Positions 22,129-31,130 of a DNA stretch of 64,000 nt are shown here, in pieces. Source of the stretch: Trichobilharzia szidati (taxonomy: Eukaryota > Platyhelminthes > Trematoda > Strigeidida > Schistosomatidae); contig OX235272.1 of the NCBI GenBank assembly GCA_944472155.2, positions 89,906,020 through 89,970,019 on the forward strand, in the 5' to 3' direction. The position numbers and the translations under genes were made by a program. The notes beneath the pieces are model-generated. The model did not search any database, was not told where the DNA came from, and saw only the letters and a program-made list of their open reading frames with translations. How positions within the stretch are numbered: position 1 is the stretch's first letter; every line of letters begins with the position of its first letter.

Positions 22129-22364
22129 TGCGTCGGTGGCACAGTGGTAGAATGCTCACCGACCACGTATTTGGTGCGGGGATTGATCTCCGGCCGACGA
22201 ACTCCTTTACCCCGCTAAGGTAGTAATACGGTTAGTAAAGAGGAAAGGTTGGGCATGAGGCTAGCAACCCCCTCCCGTAAAAATAAACACCACTGCAACC
22301 AAAGCCTCAAGCCTCTAGCTTGAAGCCCTATGTTCCACTGGGGTACATAAAGGAATCAAAAAAA
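22129..22364 (+). mobile_element. Family G SINE, best-preserved plus-strand copy
   Basis: Head 22129-22201: acceptor-like TGCGTCGG, box A tggcacagtggtagaatgct, and a box B mutated to ggattgatctccgg, with a closing CCGGCCGACG able to pair with the 5' strand. The D-arm and acceptor pattern resembles tRNA-Gly; the copy at 36018 is closer still. Body 22202-22320. The 3' end is tgaagccctatgttccact (22321-22339), identical over 19 bases to the RTE 3' end at 46346-46364. An A-rich tail follows. Confidence 0.92.
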
Positions 22365-22504
22365 GTTCTAGATAGTGATGATGTAATTCTAATGCTTAAA
22401 AATGTCACTTTTTGTGGATGACTTAGTTTTACAATTTTTTCTTTCGTGTATATGTCAGTGGTGTAAAGTTTCAAGAAATTTCTATTATAATATGTTAACA
22501 TTTG

Positions 22505-22552
22505 GTGGATGGTGACAAGCACTGGAATCCTGCTTTTTGAACTCGTCAGCCT
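22505..22552 (-). ncRNA. Hammerhead remnant with intact CUGACGA box
   Basis: Reversed, box 1 reads CTGACGAG correctly, the only copy in the window where it does. A deletion, however, removes most of helix II and the GAAA segment (what follows is ttcaaaaagcagg). It cannot form the catalytic core. Confidence 0.6.
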
Positions 22553-22643
22553 GATATGCCTAAATTCTCAGTGACTCGAACCCGCAAATATCAGAGCTAA
22601 ATTTCTGGTCTCTGTTAACATATTGACTCCTAGTATGGACGCT

Positions 22644-22694
22644 TCGATGAGTCCTAAATAGGATGTACTGTGCATCTTAGACTCCACCGTCAGT
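22644..22694 (+). ncRNA. Hammerhead remnant with lost GAAA
   Basis: Box 1 reads TCGATGA, helix II is GTCC/GGAT around taaata, and GAAA is replaced by GTAC. The cleavage flank is gcatcttagactccac. Inactive by sequence. Confidence 0.6.
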
Positions 22695-22710
22695 TATCAC
22701 CCTTCAAATG

Positions 22711-23019
22711 AAAGCATGGTAATCCTTACACGTTGTCAAAGTGTTTCAGTGTAATCAATCAAAGTGGAAATTGAATTAAAACAAAGGTTGCATTCATAGT
22801 CTTTGAATAATTCTAAGAGACCGCTTTTTGAAATATTATTATCTACAAGGTGAGACCTAAAGCTTCATTTGGTGTCAGAATTCGTCAGTTTCATACAGAA
22901 GTATTTCAGGTTCAAGCGTGAAATTTACATACTAAAAAAGCTGTCTGGTTCGACCTTTCATCCTACTATGGCCATTAACTCCTTTTTATTTAAGTATTAG
23001 TTTGTAATGATTTGATTTG
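22711..23019. other. AT-rich stretch, nothing recognised
   Basis: No signal seen. Confidence 0.5.
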
Positions 23020-23445
23020 ATTGGTTGTAGGATTTCATCATGAGCCGACATCGTTTAAAGAACCATCGGAAAACCTGGGAGTACTGGAGAGCTGTTTCCT
23101 CCTAGCTTGCAATTCTTCAACAGTATGCACCCACCGCTAGGTTTCGAATCCAGTACCTTATGGTTACAAGGCGAGCTCGTAGACCAGTAAGCTACCGGGA
23201 CCCGATCCAATGGCCATCCCGTAAATTCCAACTTCTGCTCATTCGCGATATAGCGTGACCACTAGCCAATGTCATCGCTGGCGAGTATTTGTCCTCACGC
23301 CCGATCTGCTGTACCCTAGCGGTCCTAGGTTTGAAACCCGGTGGGTGTGTACTGTTGAAGAATCACAAACCGAGACGAAACAGCTGTCCAATATTCCGAG
23401 GTTTTCCAATGGTCCTTTAACCATTGTCAGCTCGTGACGAAATCT
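23020..23445. mobile_element. Family T SINE, head-to-head dimer, short centre
   Basis: Reversed arm 23030-23225 (gggagtactggagagctgtt, box B reversed aggtttcgaatcc). The centre from 23226 (attcgcgatatagcgtgacc, ccaatgtcatcgctggcgag) is followed by a forward arm to 23445 that lacks the first half of its head (box B aggtttgaaaccc). Confidence 0.75.
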
Positions 23446-23599
23446 TTTTTTATTCGTTGAATTCCATTTTCAGTAAATAATTGATCCACCGGAGGAAGAT
23501 GTCTGTCAAGTGACTGCATGCTGTTCTAGTATTGTAAGAGACTGGCATGAAAGTGTCCGGTTCCCCCTGAAAACTAGTGCATCATTACCCAGTCGGTGG

Positions 23600-23840
23600 A
23601 CGTGTCGTTGTGTTCAGTGGTGGAACGCTGGCCAACCGCCCACGTAGTTAAGGGTTTGACCCCTGGCTGACAAACTGCTAAACCTCACTGAGACGGAAGT
23701 AAGCCCGCGAAAGAGGAAAGGTTATGATTGAGGTTAGAAACCTCACTCCATGAAAAATAAACACCAGTGCTGTTGAAACTTCAAAGCTCAATGTTGAAGC
23801 CCTAAGTTCCATTCAGAAGGTAAAGGAATAAAATAACAAA
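23600..23840 (+). mobile_element. Family G SINE, plus strand
   Basis: Head tcgttgtgttcagtggtgga, box B aagggtttgacccctggc, body with gcgaaagaggaaaggttatg, 3' end tgaagccctaagttccattc and aaaggaataaaat. Confidence 0.8.
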
Positions 23841-24825
23841 ACAATGTAACTGACTATAACTATTTTCAACACACTGATTTCGTTTTTCTTCACCTCACCT
23901 TCTACACACTTGTCAAGTGAAATTTCAACCGACTTGCTTGACATTTCATGAAAAATCACAAGTTGTCGAACTTTACACTCCTACACAAACTTTATTCTCC
24001 CATTTCTAAATATTATTTGTAGGTCGGTATATGAGTTATTGCACCTAGCCACAAGAATGGAGTGTGATATATGTCATTTAGTATTAATTATGATTGTACA
24101 ACCTCTAAAGATGACTAAGTCAATAAAGGAACTTTCGACGTTGAATTGTCTTTTGTTTTGCCTTAAAGTTGGTGACACTTTAATATTATTATTGTACTAA
24201 ATCGCCCTCTATAAAACAATGTGATCTACCAATAATTAATTAAAGAAATAACTATTAGGCTATAAATATTTAAACGCTGCTCTGTCCAAGTGAACGCTCT
24301 ATAAATTGACCGCTTCATAAAGCCATCCGCTCTCCGACTCAAAAGTATGCCTCAGGATGCAAGCTGGTCGCATTAATATCATCAATTTATCGCCTACAAA
24401 AGGACACTATAGCAATCAAATCACCGGAGAGATTTCTATTGTAATACATGTACACATCAGTCAACAAAGGTCCTAATGGACTGGCCATAGAGATGCCATC
24501 CACACGTTTAAAGGGGAGTCGACATTGTCAGCACAAAATAACAATAAATCCCTTAAATATCTTAGAGGTTAAGAAAGCAACCTGAATAAACGTAGGTGGC
24601 AGACTACTAAATTCGTCTAAAGCCTGACATTTAATTGATATGCATGAGAAGATTGATATCAAAACGTCTTTCAAGACTACTTTTGAAAACAGTTAGGTGA
24701 GCTTACTGAAGTAAGCAGGGATGACAGCTGTACAAAAAATAAGCCTACCTCCCTTTAAGTACCAAAATAATTTAATATTACTCTTAACCTATTTTGGTAA
24801 TGTATTTCAATTTAGATTTTCCTGT
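23841..24825. other. AT-rich stretch, possible Penelope-type hammerhead trace
   Basis: Mostly unassignable. At 24107-24145 the order ctaaagatgacta ... tttcgacgttgaat loosely recalls box 1, helix II and the GAAAC-GUU part of Penelope hammerheads, with every element mutated. I list it only as a trace. Confidence 0.3.
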
Positions 24826-25140
24826 CGATTGATTGAATTGAAGTGATTGGTCTCAGGTTGACATGTCGTCTCCTTATACAGATGCTTCAACAATGTCTTG
24901 TCATATAACTTGAAGGCAACTGGTGGATGGTGACTAGCAGTAAAATCCACCAGGATGCGCATTTTATCCTCTTCGGGACTGGCTCGTCATCTGGATGCAC
25001 CCGCATTCCCCAGTGAGTGATGGTGTTCACACTGAGGCTCGAACCCAATGCCTACAGTTTCAAACGTCAAGGCGTTATCCACTAGACCATTTGAGGGGCC
25101 ACGAGAGCCACCTCTTGTGCAATGGGTCTTATTAATTATT
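24826..25140 (-). mobile_element. Smalpha-type SINE-like repeat, minus strand, longest copy
   Basis: Reversed order: the segment gtggctctcgtggcccctc, box A (aaatggtctagtggataacg), ccttgacgtttgaaactgta, box B (gggttcgagcctcag), caccatcactcactggggaa, the hammerhead region, caccatccaccag and a long 3' tail to 24826. It gives the best view of the complete element in this window. The D-arm-like start (tggtctagtggataacgc) resembles tRNA-Arg genes. Inverted partner at 25147. Confidence 0.85.
24932..25002 (-). ncRNA. Hammerhead remnant, C3 and G12 changed
   Basis: Reversed: helix I strand CATCCAG, box 1 ATGACGA (C3 to A), a 3-nt insertion before helix II, GAAA changed to TAAA, a minimal helix III with loop GCGC, and the cleavage triplet AUC. 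Two core changes make it inactive. Confidence 0.6.
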
Positions 25141-25146
25141 TAATTC

Positions 25147-25215
25147 AATTTAGAGTCCTGAAAAGGACGAAATACGCATCCTGGATTCCACTGTTAGTCG
25201 CCATTCACCTAATAA
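25147..25215 (+). mobile_element. Smalpha-type repeat, plus strand, 5' truncated within the ribozyme
   Basis: It begins at helix II (gagtcctgaaaaggac, 25154-25169), with GAAA, loop ACGC, the cleavage triplet AUC and the flank ctggattccactgttagtc. Everything upstream of helix II, including box 1, is gone. It forms an inverted pair with the copy ending at 25140. Confidence 0.75.
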
Positions 25216-26255
25216 CATATGGTTAACCCTCAAATATCGTCACAGCACTTGTACTAGGGGTCAATGTGTCATCAAAATGGAGACATTTCAGCCTAATATA
25301 ATCAGTCATTAGGAAAAACTAAAGTGAAGCAAAAACATTAACCAACGGAATTTATTAAAGGGACTAGTTGTTTTAAATAAGGGGTATTCTGAATTTCCTC
25401 ACAAGTCTTTCCAGTTACCCTACAACATGTTCTTTTTGTCGCTTTATCAACCAGTATCTGAATTTTGCATTTGTTACAAGACTTTCTTTAATTCTAATTT
25501 CAATCTATATTCGGCCTACCACTCTTCAATCCACCACAATGATGGAAAAGTGCTGTGAAAAGGTAAACAAAATTCACAAAGCGCTGTATGCGGTCAACTT
25601 AACAAGCGAACTATGTAGCGCACTTTCAATTTTAATTGTTTATTGTTCACAAAATCAAATTTTATTATAACAAAGGGATGTGGGAATGGCTGTTTGTTCA
25701 ATAGTCCTTTGATTGGATTCGATGTTTTAAACAACTGAAATTTAGTTTAAATACAAGTTTCGATTTTATATAGATATCGAAAATCTATGAAGTAGGTTTT
25801 ACGGGCCTTTAACAAAATTTTTTTCAGAATAATCACTTATTCCCATAACACTACTCACTTAACACTATGGTAACAAATAAATGACTGCTTGTAAGTCCCT
25901 TGAATTAAACCTTCTTAACAGCTATAATCACGGCTGCTAAAATTGAAACATTTTTCTCCGTAAAGAAAATTATTCCTTCAGTATTTCCAATTATTACCTA
26001 AAGAAAGGAGTATATTGACCTTGCAACCTTAATCTTTTTACCAACAGAACTAATGAGAAGAGAAAATTCTCATACTGAAGGTTAGTCAGACTTTTTTATC
26101 ACCTTACTATTCACTGCCATATTTCTTCTCATCAGCCACTTAATAAAGTATATAGAATTTCTTTTTCATTTACGTTTGTCGTGGTTGATGTAAACAGTAT
26201 TTTTTGATAACATTTATCCTGATTAAAAGTCGAAAAATAGCCTAATATTATCATT
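25216..26255. other. AT-rich stretch, nothing recognised
   Basis: No repeat family, long frame or convincing splice site pair. Confidence 0.5.
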
Positions 26256-26838
26256 TCTCCTTAGGTTCCTAGTGAAACACAGGGGTTCAGTAGGACCTCT
26301 CCATTTCATCCTGTCCTCTGGGCTCTTCTTAAGCTGGCGCCACGATTACCTATAGGCTCTTACCCCGTTTTCATACAATCTCCTCTGTGTCACCCTCGGA
26401 TCTACACCCAAGGCGTCGTTTCCCACTCAGCTTTCACTCAGAAGGCTGACTGGCTCCTGGTGTTATTCAACAGTGTATGCCAAATCCATTTACATTTCAC
26501 AACACTTGTTGGGCGATCAGTTCCAGGTTGCTCCATTACCGACCAGAGTTCCTTGTTGCTTATCTTTTTCGGTCAGCCATCCGATCTTAAGTATGTGGCC
26601 AGAGCAGGCAGGTTTTGATAAAAGTCTTTAGCAGGCTATTGGCAAAGGTTTCGGTGACGAGTTAATTCTCTGAACCAAATGAAAAAAATTAACTTGACAT
26701 TAGTGTTGGAAATCTGAATCTTGTGATTTATGCTTATGATGTAGATTTCCACACTGATTTCCGATCAGTTTTACAAAGTTTTAATCTTCTCTGTATTTCA
26801 CAACTTATAATATAACTTTTATCCTCTGATCATTGATT
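26256..26838 (-). pseudogene. RTE-clade LINE, old 3' fragment, first of a duplicated pair
   Basis: Minus-strand RTE 3' end (gaacccctgtgtttcact at 26270-26287 reversed) and C-terminal domain, highly decayed. From ggctcttcttaagctggcgc (26311) to gatcattgatta (about 26836) it parallels 27901-28415 almost base for base. That includes a non-RTE right end (cttttatcctctgatcattg), which suggests a segmental duplication rather than two insertions. Confidence 0.75.
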
Positions 26839-26839
26839 A

Positions 26840-27870
26840 CTTTATTATTGTATTATTATTCCCTTGGGTTCCGAGTGGAACATAGGGCTTCAACAACACA
26901 GCTCCACTCTCTTCTATTTTCTGCCGTCCTCTTCAGCTTGGTCACCGACTGCCCAAATTATCTCATCTCTTCCCTACATGATCTCCTCCATGTCATCCTC
27001 GCAGTGAGAACACACTCATTGCTTCCCATACGGACTGCACTCAATGGTCTAGCGCGCAATGTCATTCGATGGCACCTCAATGTATGCCTGATCCATCTCC
27101 ATTTTTTCCTACATATGTCATGCATATCTCGGTGGTTGTTCCACTACAGATTTTATTGGTGCTAATTTTTCTGACCGGCCGACTGGCCGGCCATTTGATC
27201 TTCAGTATGGAGCCAGTGAAGGTGGTAGCTGTTGATGAAAGTCTACAACCTGTTGTAAACGCTCTTCGTGACGCGCATGCTAAGTTTCTCACCCACATTG
27301 AAGAACTGAGTTAATATTTGTGTTGAAAATCCGAATATTGTTCTTTATGATGGTTAAGTGAGTGCAGAAGATTTCCACATTGGTTTCAGATTGATGAACG
27401 CGTATCTTGCTTTTCCGACCCTGGCTGGCTATCACATCTTCGTCCGTGCTGCCTGACTGCCTGTTGTTGAAATCGTGCTTCCTGACCAGATAAGTGAAGG
27501 AAACAACCTCTGTCAAATCTCTCCCGTTGATAGTGATTGGTGCTAGTTGTTGTTGCTGTTGGTGATGACTGGTAATCTTCATCACCTCCGTCTTCTTTAT
27601 GTTTACCTGCAGTCCAGTCTTCACTACCCGCCTTTTCAGCTGGTCTGTTGGTTTTTGCCTGTAAGTCTTCGAGTTTGTGTGATATGAGACATATATCATC
27701 GACACACAGAATCCAGATCTTCTAGAGTCTCTTCATCGGTCCAAGGTGTTCCTGTCTACTCACTCCCTGTACATAGTCTGTTGCATAATCCAGTCCACCA
27801 CACTCAGGAATACCATCATCTATGGTCAGAGTAAGTCAGCCTTGTCTTACTTCTTTATTCACTTCAAATT
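26840..27870 (-). pseudogene. RTE-clade LINE, younger 3' fragment between duplicated copies
   Basis: Its 3' tail is (ATT)n-like at 26840-26865. The minus-strand translation gives, over 27289-27705, a frame with KTGLQVNIKKTEVMKITSHHQQQQQ and APITINGRDLTEVVSFTYL, the linker after RT. Further on lie WKSS-like and RKWRWI-like segments in other frames, with the C-terminal domain towards 26900. The far 5' part (27706-27860) retains the VDWIM-like region. It is frameshifted several times. The RT catalytic motif is not intact. Confidence 0.82.
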
Positions 27871-27894
27871 GAAGTATGCGCTGAAGATGTCGCC

Positions 27895-28415
27895 TAGTAG
27901 GGCTCTTCTTTAGGTGGCACCACGATTCCCTATAGCCTCTTACATCCTTCTCACATAATCCCCTCTATGTCACCCTCAGATCTATACCCAAGTCGTCTTT
28001 TCCCCGCAGGTTTCACTCGGGAGGCTGACTGGTGCATGACGCTCTCCTCATCATATTTCCAATCCATCTGCACTTCACAACACTTGCTGGGTGGTCAATC
28101 CTAGATTGCTCCATTACCGACCAGAGTTCCTTGTTGCTTATCTTTTCTTGTTGGCCATCCGTTCTTCTGTATGTGGCCAGCCCAGGAAGCTGCCAACAAA
28201 AGTCTGCAGCAGGCTGTCATAAAAGTTTTTGGTGACGAGTCAATTCTCTGAACCATATGAGAGAAATTGCTTGACACTAGCAATGGAAATCTGAATCTTA
28301 CCTTTTATGCTTATTCCGTAGACCTCCACACCGATTTCAGATCGATATAACAAAGTCATAATCTTCTATGTATTTCACAGGTTATACTACAACTTTTATC
28401 CTTTGATCATTGATT
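27895..28415 (-). pseudogene. RTE-clade LINE, old 3' fragment, second of the duplicated pair
   Basis: Direct repeat of 26311-26836 (see there). The left edge (27869-27895, gcgctgaagatgtcgcctag) matches the Penelope 3' end instead, so the junction is chimeric. Contents are the decayed RTE C-terminal domain and linker. Confidence 0.72.
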
Positions 28416-28549
28416 ATAAATGTAGCACGTCTTAGACGCTTCTTCTGTAGTCTGACTAATCACAAATTCCTGTGAGAAACACGTTTCTGCATTCAGTCAT
28501 ACACAGTTTTTTCCATTTTCTACCTGGTCAAAGTTTTCACAGCAGAAGA
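28416..28549. other. Unassigned sequence before Penelope fragment
   Basis: Short AT-rich interval without recognised content. Confidence 0.4.
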
Positions 28550-28698
28550 CTGATAAATTTACTTTCACTTAGCATCTGACTAAAAGTTTCTACAAACAAC
28601 ATGAAATGAAGAGAGTAGACAGTTCCAAAAGTACTCAGTCGAATTGTTGGCCATAACTGTCTAGACCGAACGATATGGATGAATACACATCGTGTCTT
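28550..28698 (-). pseudogene. Penelope-like GIY-YIG endonuclease, C-terminal piece
   Basis: One minus-strand frame reads RHDVYSSISFGLDSYGQQFD, then a stop. It aligns with RHDIHSFISMLMANYGHQF in the better copy at 30633-31007. The other half of the same gene resumes at 29409, on the far side of a family C insertion, and the 10-bp atcgtgtctt is duplicated at both borders. Confidence 0.72.
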
Positions 28699-29408
28699 GA
28701 TGACATTCAATAGTTGGAGGCAATCGGCCACAAGAAGCCTTGTACCTAGGTTTCGTGCTAGTTCGCTTTCACCAGTCAGCAAGGTGTATCTGCAATTTTG
28801 AAGGAACTCATGTCCCTTCTGAGATTCGAACCCGCGTCACCCAGTGCTTCAGTCAGAGACGTTACCACTGAGCTATTCGGGTTTGTAATTGACCTCCTGT
28901 AGGGCTGTAGTAGATACTTTGATTGGACACTAGTAACTAGTGTGATGTGTCTAGTCCTTTCTACGGTGTAGACTGAATTCTATCAGTCAGGTTTGCAATG
29001 CGGCTAGCATTCTAGGTAGCTCGACACCCCGGTGCACATTGATTTGATGATATTAGATAGTTGGAGGCAGTCGGCCACAATAAGCTTTGGACCTAGGTTT
29101 CGCGAGCCCGAATAGCTCAGTGGTAACGTCTCTGACTGCAGAACTGCGTGACGTGGGTTCGAATCTCAGAAGGGACATCAGTTCCTTCAAGGTTGCAGAT
29201 ACGCCTTGCTGACTGGTGAGTGCGAACTAGCACGAAACATAGGTCCTGCCGATTGCCTCCAACTATCTAATATCATCAAATCAATGTGCACCGTAACGGT
29301 GAGCTACCTAGAATGGTGGCCACATGGCAAACCTGACTGATAGAATTCAGTCTGCACCAAAGAAATGACTAGACGCATAACACTAGTTACTAGTGTCCAA
29401 TCAAATAT
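28699..29408. mobile_element. Family C (Cys-tRNA-derived) fold-back copy inserted in a Penelope fragment
   Basis: Perfect 10-bp duplication atcgtgtctt at 28689-28698 and 29409-29418. Internal order: reversed core (28716-28910, box B gattcgaacccgcgtc), terminal repeat (28919-29003), spacer (gcattctaggtagctcg to gatattagatag), the start of a second reversed core cut at 29101, then a switch to a forward core. The forward head (29104-29174) has aatagctcagtggtaacg, the anticodon stem-loop-like tctgactgcagaact and box B gggttcgaatctc, closely resembling tRNA-Cys(GCA). A reversed terminal repeat closes the element (29321-29405). Confidence 0.85.
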
Positions 29409-29515
29409 ATCGTGTCTTTTCTTGGATTCTAAGTCGAAGAGGACGTCCACTTTGACCAATGTAGTGTTTCTCTCAGTCTATGCACTTTATTTTGTAAGTG
29501 ACACTGATTTTATCT
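29409..29515 (-). pseudogene. Penelope-like GIY-YIG endonuclease, N-terminal piece
   Basis: The minus-strand frame reads TYKIKC, a stop, EKHYIGQSGRPLRLRIQEK. It matches the GIY-YIG start YKINYMNCNRHYIGESGRSL of the copy at 30633. An in-frame stop and the family C insertion show that it is dead. Confidence 0.75.
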
Positions 29516-30460
29516 TCTTTTGCTGTTGGATCCTTCGGTTATCACAATACTGAATGAATTGATTGTGTTGGCTTGTGTGCTATGTTTATTCTAAATGGTG
29601 TTATTATTCTAGGCGTTATTTCAAAGACAATTTTTATTCCCGTGGTAGAATGAATTTTCTTGTAATTTTTGGGGATGATTCCTTGTTGGTATTTCGAAAT
29701 ACCAACGATGAAAGCCTCTCGGTTAAATAAACCAGCTCAGAGAACATAACCAAATGAAAAATATTACTCCCATTCTTGAAACTGATGATTACTGCAATCA
29801 GTGCTTCCCACTGGAACTTTGACAATTCCCCTAAAAGTCAATCTCTCTAATTAGTAGGAGATTATTTGCTCAATAAGATGATTAGAGTAATCTCTCTCTT
29901 GTATCCAAAAATAGGCATACATCTTTCTCTTTTGGGTAAAATATTTGCAACCAGATTTGAGATGAATAAATCTAACAAATCACAGAATATACATATATAT
30001 ATTAGATTAATCTATAATTAAATTGGTCAATAACTAGGTTACTTTCATTTTGGTTATTTAAATTTGTATTGTAACTCATATCAAGATGTGTTATTACTTC
30101 TCAGTGAAACTTAGAGAATGCAAATTTGCCTTCTTAAATTTCAATGCTATTGCTATTGAGAATGGAATCGCTGAATAGAAGATGTCTTTGCTGAACTTCT
30201 TGTTTTCTCACCAACATCAACACTGAGTAAGACACTGACCAGATGTTTTCATTTTGAACCTGTTGTGATAAATCAAATCCCCTTTTTGAAATTTTATGAT
30301 GATCTTTTCTCTACTAAGTGGTGAGTAGTACTCATTCGATATATTTAATTAACAGGTTGTTTCTTAATGTTTCAACTTGAACTACGATTGTCTACGTATA
30401 GTAGCAAGCTTTAGTTGAGAATGCAATAAATTGTTCTTTTATGCGAAATTAATTTTTTGC
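29516..30460. other. AT-rich stretch, nothing recognised
   Basis: (TA)n at 29990-30002. No gene or repeat family assigned. Confidence 0.5.
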
Positions 30461-30461
30461 A

Positions 30462-30965
30462 ATTAGTAGTGTTCTCTGAGCTGGTAGGTTTAGTTGCGGA
30501 GCTTCCGTCGTCCTTCCGGACAAAATCCCCATTCAGCGCAATTTTCAGCATAAAGTGAACTGATTTAAATTTTCCATGAGTGACAGAATTGCGTCTCCCT
30601 GTAACCATCTTTACATATGTATTCATCATTTTTTATTGACTTGGATTTAAGACTTTCTCATCACATGATTTACTTTTTATTATATGGTATATTTGGTCTA
30701 TATTAACGTATTTGTTAATCGCATATTCGTTTGAGTACCAGGTATCTAGAAATTCCCTGGCACTTTTAATGTTTTCTCTGTCTAAAATTTCGACATTATC
30801 CCAACCAAACTGATGTCCATAATTAGCCATAAGCATTGATATGAAAGAATGTATATCATGTCTTTTCACAGCTGATTTGTGTTTCTGGATTCTGATTCGA
30901 AGGGAACGCCCACTTTCGCCGATGTAATGTCTGTTACAGTTCATATAATTTATTTTGTAAATTGT
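30462..30965 (-). pseudogene. Penelope-like element, GIY-YIG endonuclease and 3' end
   Basis: The minus-strand frame (stop at 30633) contains FTIYKINYMNCNRHYIGESG at its start: the Y-x-I / YIG motif pair with the C-x-x-C spacing seen in Penelope-like endonucleases. The GRSLRIRIQKH arginine motif follows, then FGWDNVEILDRENIKSAREF and EFLDTWYSNE with its conserved glutamate region, ending in NPSQ. That is about 110 codons of endonuclease without interruption. The 3' untranslated part follows to 30462 (ctctgagctggtaggtttag reversed). The RT portion upstream is missing: sequence switches at about 30965 to an inverted fragment of the same family, which supplies the apparent start codon. The endonuclease would nick target DNA during retrotransposition. 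Confidence 0.85.
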
Positions 30966-31130
30966 AAAGTAAGGGTGGTTACCGGGAGAAGCAATTCTAT
31001 CACTCATGGAAAATTTAAATCAGTTCACTTTATGCTGAAAATTGCGCTGAAGATGTTGTCCAGAAGGACGACGGAAGCTCCGCAACTAAACCAACCAGCT
31101 CAGAGAACACTACTAATTGTAGATGCAAAT
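30966..31130 (+). mobile_element. Penelope-like element 3' end, inverted partner
   Basis: Near-identical inverted copy of 30462-30612: ggttaccgggagaagcaatt, atttaaatcagttcacttta, then aagctccgcaactaaaccaa and agctcagagaacactacta. One internal stretch differs (aagatgttgtcc versus tggggattttgtcc), so the arms come from slightly different copies or have diverged. Confidence 0.85.

Larger units (their letters stand above)
22503..22710. mobile_element. Smalpha-type repeats, inverted pair, heavily deleted
   Basis: The reversed part (22503-22590) has the tail gtggatggtgacaagc and the ribozyme region. The forward part (22640-22710) has the ribozyme region and tail. Little remains of either head. Confidence 0.65.

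Noticed and set aside
22129..22201. tRNA gene (Gly type), and similar heads elsewhere
   Set aside because: Boxes A and B are tRNA-like, but every copy continues into the same SINE body and many have broken acceptor pairing. They are SINE heads, not tRNA genes.
24107..24145. Penelope hammerhead
   Set aside because: The order is suggestive but every core element is mutated. Kept only as a remark in the region description.
29104..29174. Functional tRNA-Cys gene
   Set aside because: The acceptor strands do not pair, and the same flanking sequence repeats at four other places in the window.
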